Source: Candidatus Poribacteria bacterium
Lineage (GTDB): Bacteria; Poribacteria; WGA-4E; WGA-3G
NCBI GenBank assembly: GCA_022826805.1
Contig: JAJDUH010000072.1
Coordinates: 1 to 64,000 of the forward strand
DNA length: 64,000 bases
Direction of reading: 5' to 3'
The notes under the pieces were generated by a model. It did no database searches and was not told the origin of the DNA. It saw only the letters and a program-made list of their open reading frames with translations. Shown here piece after piece: positions 44,800 through 52,321 of the stretch. Position 1 is the first letter of the stretch; every line of letters starts with the position of its first letter. Made by a program: the position numbers and the translations under genes.

Positions 44800-44875
44800 G
44801 ATAAGAGATGTCCATAATCCTGTTCATCCTATAGTCCTATAAATCCTGATTCAGACAAGAACACGGTACGTTTTA
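44800..44875. repeat. Family D-like repeat fragment
   Basis: CCTATAAATCCTGATTCAGACAAGAAC matches the outer arm seen at 3085-3222 and near 5209-5233. It lies between the Fic gene and MoxR, at the other edge of the defence island. Confidence 0.5.
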
Positions 44876-44945
44876 ATAAATTCTTGATTTTCATGTTCTA
44901 AATTATCATTTTCGATTGTTTTTGATAATAAAAAAAGGGAAGGGA

Positions 44946-45932
44946 TTATGAAGTTGGAGTTATGGCGTTACGGACTTCGTTAACGACAGCATCAGGTTCA
45001 ATGCCTTCGCCTTGTCCCTCGAAGTTAAGAAGAATACGATGGCGGAGCGCGGGGAGCAGCACGGCATCAATATCCGTGAAGGCGATATTGTAGCGTTCGT
45101 CAAGGAGGGCGTGGATTTTGGCGGTGAGGGCTATCGCTTGGACACTTCGAATTCCGGCACCGAGATGGACATAACGTTTCACAATCTCCGGTGCCTCCTC
45201 GGAATCGGGGTGTGTACCTCGAACAAGCCGAATAATGTGGCGTTCAACGTGTTCGGCGATAATAACTTGCGGAACGAGTCGACGCATCTCATTGAGGGTC
45301 TCCGCATTCGTTACCTCATCAATAGTGATGTCAACACCAGACGTCGTGCGACGCAAGATCTCCACTATCTCATCTTCGCTTGGGAAATTTATGAGAAGTT
45401 TGAATAAGAACCGATCGAGTTGCGCCTCTGGCAGCGGATAGGTGCCTTCCATCTCAAGCGGATTTTGTGTCGCTAAGACGCAAAACGGTTCTTCTAATTG
45501 GTGACTGGTGCGTCCAACTGTGACAGTGCGCTCTTGCATCGCCTCAAGGAGGGCAGATTGCGTGCGCGGTGTGGCGCGGTTGATCTCATCAGCGAGGATG
45601 AGTTGGGAGAAAATGGGTCCCTCTTGAAATTCAAACTGCTTTCTTCCCTGTTCATCTTCGACGAGAAGGGTTGTGCCTGTGATGTCGGATGGCATCATGT
45701 CCGGCGTGAATTGGATGCGTTTGAAGGAGAGATCGAGGGCTTCGCTGAGGGTATAGATGAGTTGTGTTTTGCCTAAGCCGGGGATGCCTTCGAGGAGCGC
45801 GTGTCCGTTGGCGAGTAGACAAAATAGGACCCCTTCAATAATCGCGTCTTGACCGACAATGCGCTTCTGGACTTCGGCTTTGACCTTGTAAAAAGTTTCT
45901 CGAAATTGTTGGATTTGGCTTTCGAGGTTCAT
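44946..45932 (-). CDS. MoxR-family AAA+ ATPase
   Basis: 328 residues, normal length. Walker A GIPGLGKTQLIY (about 44-55), LSFKRIQFTPDMMPSDITG, Walker B LILADEINRATPRTQSALLEAMQE, sensor 1 LATQNP and the C-terminal lid with GASIRSVQAI-type wording (AGIRSVQAIALTAK). MoxR ATPases act as chaperones that assemble or activate metal- and cofactor-containing complexes, and usually sit next to DUF58 and VWA genes. None follows here: the next gene downstream is the Fic gene of the defence island. Upstream is a repeat-filled gap and an oxidoreductase. Confidence 0.92.
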   Translation of the reverse strand: MNLESQIQQFRETFYKVKAEVQKRIVGQDAIIEGVLFCLLANGHALLEGIPGLGKTQLIYTLSEALDLSFKRIQFTPDMMPSDITGTTLLVEDEQGRKQFEFQEGPIFSQLILADEINRATPRTQSALLEAMQERTVTVGRTSHQLEEPFCVLATQNPLEMEGTYPLPEAQLDRFLFKLLINFPSEDEIVEILRRTTSGVDITIDEVTNAETLNEMRRLVPQVIIAEHVERHIIRLVRGTHPDSEEAPEIVKRYVHLGAGIRSVQAIALTAKIHALLDERYNIAFTDIDAVLLPALRHRILLNFEGQGEGIEPDAVVNEVRNAITPTS

Positions 45933-45944
45933 ATTTGGATGAAT

Positions 45945-46101
45945 AGTTATCAGTCGTCAGTTATCAGTTGTCAGTTACAAGAGGTTTTTCTTAAACGATA
46001 ACCTTCTTAACTGATAACCGATAACTGAAAGTGCGGTGAAGTCCATACGGACTTCATACCCGGTGAAGCCTTTATAGGCTTCATACCGTTGATTCTGATT
46101 T
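45945..46101. repeat. Family C repeat followed by a family B hairpin pair
   Basis: 45945-46030 shows AGTTATCAGTCGTCAGTTATCAG and, inverted, CTTAACTGATAACCGATAACTGAAA. 46036-46101 holds the two hairpins GAAGTCCATACGGACTTC and GAAGCCTTTATAGGCTTC, each followed by ATACC, ending GTTGATTCTGATTT. Confidence 0.75.
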
Positions 46102-46117
46102 GGAGTGAGCGAACCGA

Positions 46118-47167
46118 TTACCAGTTATCTCTGGTAACGTAGAGGCTCCGATTTTCCATCGGAAGTGAAATGTGCTTGCCACCGAGTCGATGCGATTCAA
46201 TCATGCCCATGAGAGTCTCTTGGCTGCGGCGTGCAAGGTGGACAGGGCCCTTCGTCTCGCGATCTTCGTCGAGTGCTTCAGCGATGTCAGTAATACCCAT
46301 AACAGTCCCAGTGGCACGAGATGTTTCTGGAAACGGCACTTCTTCAAAGAAAGACCCGTCCTTTTTTCGGAACTGGATTTCTCGACTGTTGTTCTGAACG
46401 CGGATTTTACCCTCCGTGCCGCAGACCTCGTATTCAGGTCCCGTACCTGCGGTGTTGTAGCCGTGGACGCCGTTGGCGTAACGGATGTAACCACAGCCGA
46501 TACCCGGATCGACGTTAAGGCGGTTACCGTCCCAATCTGAATCTTCGCATATAATCGCACCTTGCACAAAGTCCACCTCTGGATCACCAGCGAGAAAAAG
46601 GAGCATATCGGCGGCGTGGGTCAAACCCCAGAGCGCGGAACCCGCACCGTATTGTGCAATAGAACATAAGACCCTACCGATTTCACCAGCATCGACGAGC
46701 TCACGCACCTTGCGATAGATCGGCATGTAACGACGTTGCGTCCCATAGTTGAACTTGACCCCGTGCTTTTGAACGATGTCTACCATGATGTCTGCTTCTT
46801 CCATCGAACAGCAGAGCGGTTTTTCGCAATAGATACCTTTGACGCCGTTCTCGGCAGCAAAGACAGTCATATCGGCGTGTGGACCCGGACGCGTGGCGAT
46901 ACAGACGATATCAGGTTTTTCTTTTTCAATCATCTCTTGATAGTCTGTATAAGCGCGCTCAGCTCCGTAGCGTTGTCTGATGGCTTCGGCTTTTTCGGCA
47001 AAAACATCAGAGACAGCGACGAGGTCTGTTCGCTCACAGGCGACGGCTGCAGCGGCGTGTGAGAAGGGTTGCCAAATAAAACTATCATCTCGCCCTTCAA
47101 CTTCGTCGTCGATGGTTGCGCCCATCCGTCCACATCCAATGAGACAGGCTTTGTATGTGCGTGGCAT
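46118..47167 (-). CDS. Gfo/Idh/MocA-family oxidoreductase
   Basis: 349 residues. The N-terminal Rossmann motif is ACLIGCGRMGATI, the conserved EKP is in GIYCEKPLCCSMEEA, and the C-terminal dimerisation/substrate domain follows (INYGTQRRYMPIYRK, then AQYGAGSALWGLTHAADMLL with the His typical of the active site). These enzymes oxidise or reduce sugars and inositols with NAD(P). It lies downstream of the toxin-antitoxin pair and upstream of moxR on the same strand. Substrate unknown. Confidence 0.88.
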   Translation of the reverse strand: MPRTYKACLIGCGRMGATIDDEVEGRDDSFIWQPFSHAAAAVACERTDLVAVSDVFAEKAEAIRQRYGAERAYTDYQEMIEKEKPDIVCIATRPGPHADMTVFAAENGVKGIYCEKPLCCSMEEADIMVDIVQKHGVKFNYGTQRRYMPIYRKVRELVDAGEIGRVLCSIAQYGAGSALWGLTHAADMLLFLAGDPEVDFVQGAIICEDSDWDGNRLNVDPGIGCGYIRYANGVHGYNTAGTGPEYEVCGTEGKIRVQNNSREIQFRKKDGSFFEEVPFPETSRATGTVMGITDIAEALDEDRETKGPVHLARRSQETLMGMIESHRLGGKHISLPMENRSLYVTRDNW

Positions 47168-47225
47168 AGTTTTCTCCTTTGTGAGAGGGTACGTTTATGG
47201 ATTCCTATAATCGTATAGTCCTGAA

Positions 47226-47499
47226 TTATGGGTTATATGCTTTCCCGCGCGTTCGGATTCCTCTGATGATGATTTACGGTGTTGCTTGTCTATCCTATAG
47301 ATAATCCTATAACGTCCAACACGATAACGATATAATCCGGCTACCGTCCGTGCAATTTGGTTATATTAGGTCCAAATAACGGATTGTTCACTAAGGTGTT
47401 AAATGCAGTGTTAACCCGCCGCTCCATATCAGCATCAAGCCTACCATAATCAGCAATTGCCTCATCTGCGAATTGGACTTCAAACGTCTCGCTTAACAT
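47226..47499 (-). pseudogene. ParE/RelE-like toxin, frameshifted
   Basis: From ATG 47499 the frame reads LSETFEVQFADEAIADYGRLD to FGPNITKLHGR and stops at TAG (47339-47341). Directly after, in the -1 frame, come VAGLYRYRVGRYRIIYRIDKQHR, the expected C-terminal half of a ParE/RelE toxin (R-Y-R-V-G-x-Y-R-I-x-Y), and a further shift gives IIIRGIRTRGKAYNP to a stop at 47226-47228. So at least two frameshifts break the gene. An intact toxin would poison gyrase or cut mRNA. The ATG overlaps the antitoxin gene by 20 bp, the normal arrangement. Confidence 0.75.
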
Positions 47500-47710
47500 C
47501 AGCCCAACTTTTAAGTCTGCCGGCCTTTTCATCGGCTTCCGCACGTTCTAAGTTTTTCACAATCTCCGCGTTACTCGTCAGTTCGTGTGTTGCATCCCAT
47601 GCCTCCTTATCGTAGAGATAGGTCATGTAATCAACAGCGGCTTTGAGTTTTTTCTTTGGGAGTCGCTCGATTAACATCATAGCTTGCTTCTGCAGTTTTG
47701 AATTCTTCAT
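47480..47710 (-). CDS. Antitoxin of a ParE/RelE-type module
   Basis: 76 residues, intact. LIERLPKKKLKAAVDYMTYLYDKEAWDATHEL and the tail KSWADVKRDV are typical of small antitoxins paired with RelE/ParE toxins; the acidic middle would wrap the toxin. The start is set by AAGGAG eight to nine bases upstream. It survives while its toxin is broken, as expected if loss of the toxin is safe and loss of the antitoxin is not. Confidence 0.75.
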   Translation of the reverse strand: MKNSKLQKQAMMLIERLPKKKLKAAVDYMTYLYDKEAWDATHELTSNAEIVKNLERAEADEKAGRLKSWADVKRDV

Positions 47711-47769
47711 TTACAGATCTCCTTAAAGGTGGCTCTTTTTTGGGTTTGTCCTCTTCATTTATTGTTAAT

Positions 47770-47798
47770 ATGTTATCAAAATCTGAGGTCCCTGTCAA
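47770..47798 (-). promoter_or_regulatory. Promoter for the toxin-antitoxin pair, TTGACA-17-TAACAT
   Basis: Minus strand: TTGACA at 47793-47798, 17 bp, TAACAT at 47770-47775, about 60 bp upstream of the antitoxin ATG. Confidence 0.65.
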
Positions 47799-47838
47799 GT
47801 TCACTGAAAGTTGATCGGTGCGGAATGTAAAGCAAAGA

Positions 47839-47866
47839 CATATTTTGCCTATATAGGCAAAATATG
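47839..47866. repeat. Perfect 28-bp palindrome
   Basis: CATATTTTGCCTAT and its exact complement with no spacer. It lies between the end of the sulfatase gene and the toxin-antitoxin promoter, 40 bp upstream of the -35 box. It could be an operator for a dimeric regulator (the antitoxin complex is a candidate) or a terminator of the sulfatase transcript. Confidence 0.8.
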
Positions 47867-47900
47867 GAAACCGCACCTACCATGGTTGGAAATCAAAAAA

Positions 47901-49367
47901 TTATTCGCCGGTATAGAGTTTTCCGAAGTATGGACGGTAGCCTGCGGGTCCGGGATAGCCGTCCCAGAGGTTCGCATCGGTAGGAAATGCAGTTTCGCCA
48001 CCACTACGAAGCCATGCCATAACAGCAGGATCCGCACCGCGACGTTCGATTTCATCAACAGCAGCGGCGTGCAATTCCGCCACAACATTAGGATGCTGAT
48101 CCGCAACATCTTCTAATTCACCAAGTCGAACGAGTTTTGAATTCTCAGGTTTCGTGCCGACCTCTAAGCTCCACTCACGGGTGAAAATAGTGAAGAGATT
48201 GAGGTTTGGATTTTCTGCGGCGTTCTCCCACCGCTCGATGCTTCCACCTGAAAGCGCAAGTTCCCTTTCACCAGACGCTCCATTGCGTGCAGGCGTTAGT
48301 ATGTCGTGTCCCTCAATCCCATCGGGACGTTCCTCACCTAAAATGTTGAGAATCGTCGGGAAGAAATCTTGGGGTTGAACAATAACATTGCTTCTGCCCC
48401 CACTTTCTTCACTGACGCTTTCTGGAAGTCGAATGAAGAGCGGGACGTGTGCCTCCTGCTGACGGACGGGTTGACCTTTGCCAAATCTACCGCGTTCGCC
48501 GACATTCGTGCCATGGTCAGCCGTAAAGATAACAGCGGTATTTTTATCGAGTCCGGTGGATTCGAGTGCGTCAAGGAATTGTCCGAAGCAGTGGTCCATC
48601 CATGTAGTTTTAGCGGCGTATTGTGCTTTGATGTGTTGTTTCGCTTCGTCTGAGAGCTGCGCGTTGCCACGGGCACCGAGACTGCGAGGATCGACCCGAC
48701 CGTCGTAACCCGGACGTGTATCATATTTTTTCATAAAATCAAGGGGCGCGTCCCAAGGTTCATGCGGATCGAAGCAATCTACCCAGAGAAAGAAATTGTC
48801 TCGATTGGCATTATCTTTGAGGAATTGCGCAGCGGTGTTGAAAAGTTTAGCGCAGTTCCAATCTTCGGGCTTTTTGCGGTTTCGGTTGGCGCGTGCGTAA
48901 CTCCGAAGCATGCCTGACTCGGCGGCTTTATCATCGATACAATCAAAGAGTGATTGGCGGGTCCAGTTGTCGGGCCATTTTACAGTATCGCTGATCCAGT
49001 CTCTGTCGACTTCTGCCCCGCGAACAAATGTCCACGCGTGGAAGGGCCAATCGAAGTTATGGCCGCCGTTGACGAGGTGCGGAGTATCGTGAATGAGTTG
49101 AGTAGCATAGCCGTTTTCTGCAAGCGTCCAAGGTAAGGTCTGACGTTCATGACGGAGCGGTTTCCATGGATGGATGGGCGCGCCGTATTGTCCGGTGATG
49201 ACATCCGTCCGATACGGAATGGTCGGAAAGCTGGCGCAGAAAGTGTAATCAAACGCCAAGGCTTTGGAAGCAAACCGGTCAATGTTAAGCGTTTCTATCC
49301 AATCATTTCCGTTTGCGCCGATGTAGTCGTAGCGGAGTGTATCAATAACGATATAAACGAGATTCAT
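47901..49367 (-). CDS. Sulfatase-like hydrolase (alkaline phosphatase superfamily)
   Basis: 488 residues with no signal peptide. The superfamily fold is shown by YIVIDTLRYDYIG at the N-terminus, IFTADHGTNVGERGRFGKG (metal-binding Asp-His) and VPLFIRLP. In type I sulfatases a Cys or Ser in C/S-x-P-x-R becomes formylglycine; here the site reads FPTIPYRTDVITG, so Thr holds that place (T-x-P-x-R). Thr is the nucleophile in the related nucleotide pyrophosphatases, so this protein may cut phosphate or phosphonate esters, or work differently. It sits in a cluster with PhyH and Gfo/Idh/MocA genes, typical of catabolic loci. Confidence 0.85.
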   Translation of the reverse strand: MNLVYIVIDTLRYDYIGANGNDWIETLNIDRFASKALAFDYTFCASFPTIPYRTDVITGQYGAPIHPWKPLRHERQTLPWTLAENGYATQLIHDTPHLVNGGHNFDWPFHAWTFVRGAEVDRDWISDTVKWPDNWTRQSLFDCIDDKAAESGMLRSYARANRNRKKPEDWNCAKLFNTAAQFLKDNANRDNFFLWVDCFDPHEPWDAPLDFMKKYDTRPGYDGRVDPRSLGARGNAQLSDEAKQHIKAQYAAKTTWMDHCFGQFLDALESTGLDKNTAVIFTADHGTNVGERGRFGKGQPVRQQEAHVPLFIRLPESVSEESGGRSNVIVQPQDFFPTILNILGEERPDGIEGHDILTPARNGASGERELALSGGSIERWENAAENPNLNLFTIFTREWSLEVGTKPENSKLVRLGELEDVADQHPNVVAELHAAAVDEIERRGADPAVMAWLRSGGETAFPTDANLWDGYPGPAGYRPYFGKLYTGE

Positions 49368-49384
49368 GTGATTTTTTCCTTTTA

Positions 49385-49500
49385 TTGGCTATTGGCGAAC
49401 TGGCTTTCGGCTTTCGGTGAAGAGGTTTTCGTTTAACGAACCTCTCTTGCTGACAACTGACAGTTTTTTCGCAGAAAAAACGACCTGACAGCCGATTGCT
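49385..49500. repeat. Family C-like repeat and an AT-rich hairpin
   Basis: GCTTTCGGTGAAGAGG to CCTCTCTTGCTGACAACTGACAG resembles the family C layout. Within it GTTTTTTC-GCA-GAAAAAAC (49463-49481) is a perfect 8-bp hairpin. Confidence 0.5.
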
Positions 49501-49505
49501 ATTCC

Positions 49506-50252
49506 TCACCATTTCGGGATTGCGCCGAGTAAGAGTTTCTGTTGTGGTGTGCCTTCCTCTCGGAGTTTTGTGACGCGAGGACCGTCAAAAGGTTCTCTGG
49601 ATTTCATCCATGCGTTTTGATAGCACATGAGACAGACGCGGCGGCGTTGCGAAGAGGTATTGGCGGCCCCTCGGTGCCACGTCCAGCCATCGAACATGAC
49701 TGCTTGCCCTGGGGATACGAGCACCCGTTTTTCGTCTGGCAGTTCGACAGGACTGGGAGGTGGTCGGAACGGTGCCCTATGGCTGCCGGGTTGAATGACG
49801 GTAGGACCTGTTTCATCTGTAACTTCGTCGAGATAGTATCCGCAGTTAATCTGTGCGGGAAGGCTGCCGTAAGGTGTTCCATGTGGTGCTACGGGCCAAG
49901 GGCCGTCACGATGCCAATTCTGATCGGGCGTTCCAGGTTCGGTGATACGTGCTGTCGCGCTGTGAAGTTGTACGCATGTACCCAGTATGGCTTCCATACG
50001 CTTTAGGACGGGTGGATTGTCGAGTAAAAATGCGAACCGATCGTCTTCTTCAAGCAATTCACCGATGAATTGGCTTTTGTCGTTGCGCTTGTAACTTTCA
50101 TCAAGCGCGTTTCGTAAGGACGCAATCTGCGCTGGCGTTGCGGCATTGTCGACAATGAGATAGCCCCAGTTGAGGAAAAAGTTAACCTCTTGCTGCAGTT
50201 GGTGATCTAATTCGACATTGAGGGTTGGTGGTACTACGCTCGGATTTGCCAT
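49506..50252 (-). CDS. Phytanoyl-CoA dioxygenase (PhyH) family protein
   Basis: 248 residues. The triad is complete: QNWHRDGPWPV (His and Asp) and WTWHRGAANTSSQRRRVCLM (distal His, 2-oxoglutarate Arg), with VIQPGSHRAPFRP between. It follows another PhyH gene after only three bases, so the two are probably co-translated. The two proteins are not near-identical, so they likely act on different positions or substrates, or form a mixed pair. Confidence 0.87.
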   Translation of the reverse strand: MANPSVVPPTLNVELDHQLQQEVNFFLNWGYLIVDNAATPAQIASLRNALDESYKRNDKSQFIGELLEEDDRFAFLLDNPPVLKRMEAILGTCVQLHSATARITEPGTPDQNWHRDGPWPVAPHGTPYGSLPAQINCGYYLDEVTDETGPTVIQPGSHRAPFRPPPSPVELPDEKRVLVSPGQAVMFDGWTWHRGAANTSSQRRRVCLMCYQNAWMKSREPFDGPRVTKLREEGTPQQKLLLGAIPKW

Positions 50253-50255
50253 CGG

Positions 50256-51080
50256 TTATGTTTCCTTTATTGCTTCTCGGTCGGCAGTTGCCCATTCTTC
50301 CCATCGTTCTTCATCGGAGTGGAGGAAACCGGAGTTGCATCGAGGTTGAAGTTGTTCATCCACACCGAGAAGTCGCATGTGTTGGTGATTATTGGCGGCT
50401 TTCGCCGCTTCAATCAGTTTTTGTGTGTGCGGACCTGTATGATGATCGGTGTGTTTCAGCCATGTCAGGTTATAGTAGATGCTAAAGAAATAGCGTAACT
50501 GTCCAGAGGTATTCGGTGTTCCTGAGTGAATAAGCCCGTTATGCGTAATGACAACATCACCCGCTTTCATGTGAATAAGGGTTTCATCAGGATGCGGTTT
50601 TGCGCGATCCGTGTCTTCCATCGTAATCGGCTTGCGATGCGAACCGACAATGACGCGTAGAGGTCCGAATTCATCTGTCAAGTCTTGCAGATAAGAGATA
50701 GCGTTAATGGCGTTTGGACGGTGATACGCGTCGGTATAGGGAACGTGTGCCCATCGGTCACGATGCCAGCCAGAGACTCTACCTTCCGCCTTCTCTTTTT
50801 CCATTGGCGGAAACGCAGCGAGCGTAAGGTTGTCTAATTGCACGAAAGGTCCCATCACTTTTTCTACAAACGCAAGGATTGTAGGGTGCGAAACCGCCGA
50901 CCACATTAGTTTGGGCGCGAGTTCAAGTGTGTTTCCGAACCATGTCTGTCCATCGTTAGCTGCGGAGAGTTCCGTGTGCTTCTCCTGCCAACTTTGCATT
51001 TGCGGTTCATCAAACACCTTCTCAAAGACTGTGAATCCGTCTCTTTTATACGCTTCAAAACGTTCGTTTAGTGTTGGCAT
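50256..51080 (-). CDS. Phytanoyl-CoA dioxygenase (PhyH) family protein
   Basis: 274 residues. GWHRDRWAHVPYTD gives His and Asp, IVGSHRKPI the usual turn, and GLIHSGTPNTSGQLRYFFSIYY the distal His and the Arg. MKAGDVVITHNG fits the core strand before it. First gene of a closely spaced PhyH pair (three bases to the next). A family G repeat lies upstream. Confidence 0.87.
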   Translation of the reverse strand: MPTLNERFEAYKRDGFTVFEKVFDEPQMQSWQEKHTELSAANDGQTWFGNTLELAPKLMWSAVSHPTILAFVEKVMGPFVQLDNLTLAAFPPMEKEKAEGRVSGWHRDRWAHVPYTDAYHRPNAINAISYLQDLTDEFGPLRVIVGSHRKPITMEDTDRAKPHPDETLIHMKAGDVVITHNGLIHSGTPNTSGQLRYFFSIYYNLTWLKHTDHHTGPHTQKLIEAAKAANNHQHMRLLGVDEQLQPRCNSGFLHSDEERWEEWATADREAIKET

Positions 51081-51131
51081 TTTTTAATTTTTCCTTGCGG
51101 TTCAGTGAGATGAGTTGAATGACCAACGACC

Positions 51132-51167
51132 CTCTCCGTAGAGCCGCCCTCCATTTCATTACGGGCT
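51132..51167. repeat. Family G repeat, inverted copy
   Basis: CTCTCCGTAGAGCCGCCCTCCATTTCATTACGGGCT; its reverse complement matches 9951-9984 (AGCCCGTA-TGAAATGGAGGGCG-CTC). Confidence 0.65.
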
Positions 51168-51244
51168 GCCGAGACCGATCATGAGCCTATACATAACGAA
51201 GTGGAGCACAGTCGAGATATCCATGGTAAAAAAACAAAAATTAA

Positions 51245-52192
51245 TTAGCGCAGCCCACTTAGGATTGCTTCGCAGAGTTCCATGGTTTTGACAGCCTCAT
51301 CGAGGTTCGCAGCGGGGAAAGAAACAGGTGTGTCGGATTTGACGCAATCGAGAAAATACCTGTTTTGTTCAACCGTGCCGCTGGTACCTGCATTGGTGAG
51401 TTTGTGTTGGTTGCCATCGCAGAAAACCGTGCCCTGGGAGACGCCCTCAAGATAGGCGGAGATGTCTCTGCCATGAATCTCGTAGCGTTCAAGGCGTGCA
51501 TTGGTGGTGTAGTTCGCGATGTGTTGGGCAACGCAGCCGTTATCAAAGAGGATAAGTGCAGCGTGAACATCCTTGTAATCGGAGATTGTCCGTTGGACAA
51601 CACTATGGACTTCTTGAACCTCGGCTTCGGCGACGGCGCGGATTGCATCAAGGGCGTGGATAGGGGTCTCCAAAAACATATTGTCCATCAGGTGTTCAGG
51701 GAATCTACCACCTTGTGCCAATTGCGTGATGCTCTTATGGAATTCTCCAACGATTTGTGTGACGGGTCCGCGTGCGGTGACTTGCCGTTTCGCTTCGACG
51801 ATAATCGGGTGGAATCGACGGTTCCAACCTACCATCCCTTTCGCACCTGTCCGTTCTGCGGTATCGCGCAACGAAACTGTTTCCGCAACGCTCATGCCTG
51901 GAGGCTTTTCTAAGAGCGTGTGGATACCGCGTTCAAAGCACGGAAGTGCTGCCTCACCGTTGAGGTGAGCGGGTGTGGCGACGAAGATGGCATCTAAGGT
52001 TTCCCTGTCCAGTAATGCCTCGATGCTCTCATAGCGGGCTGAGACATTGAACATTTCCCCAGCGTTATTGCGTGATGCTTCGACCGGATCACAGACAGCG
52101 ACAACGGCAGTGTCATCAAATTCTGAGAGGATTTTCATGTGACCGCGACCCCTACCGCCGCAGCCGATGACGGCAACTCGTAGATTTGACAT
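51245..52192 (-). CDS. Gfo/Idh/MocA-family oxidoreductase
   Basis: 315 residues from ATG 52192 (MSNLRVAVIGCGG), chosen for AGAAGGAG a few bases upstream; a longer frame runs into a repeat. The Rossmann motif is AVIGCGGRGRGHM, the conserved EKP lies in HTLLEKPPGMSV, and NRRFHPIIVEAKRQV starts the second domain. Probably NAD(P)-dependent sugar or polyol oxidation. It stands between two PhyH genes in the same direction. Confidence 0.88.
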   Translation of the reverse strand: MSNLRVAVIGCGGRGRGHMKILSEFDDTAVVAVCDPVEASRNNAGEMFNVSARYESIEALLDRETLDAIFVATPAHLNGEAALPCFERGIHTLLEKPPGMSVAETVSLRDTAERTGAKGMVGWNRRFHPIIVEAKRQVTARGPVTQIVGEFHKSITQLAQGGRFPEHLMDNMFLETPIHALDAIRAVAEAEVQEVHSVVQRTISDYKDVHAALILFDNGCVAQHIANYTTNARLERYEIHGRDISAYLEGVSQGTVFCDGNQHKLTNAGTSGTVEQNRYFLDCVKSDTPVSFPAANLDEAVKTMELCEAILSGLR

Positions 52193-52209
52193 GTTTTTCT
52201 CCTTCTTAT

Positions 52210-52320
52210 AGTTCTCGGTTGTCAGTGATTGGTTAAAGAGATACTTGTGGAATTCAAGCAACACGCAATCGCCACACGCGCTAACTGAAAACCAAAAACC
52301 GAAGACCGAAAACCTTTCTG
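52210..52320. repeat. Family C repeat
   Basis: AGTTCTCGGTTGTCAGTGATTGG on one side and CTAACTGAAAACCAAAAACCGAAGACCGAAAACC on the other. It fills the gap between a PhyH gene and an oxidoreductase gene. Confidence 0.6.
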
Positions 52321-52321
52321 A

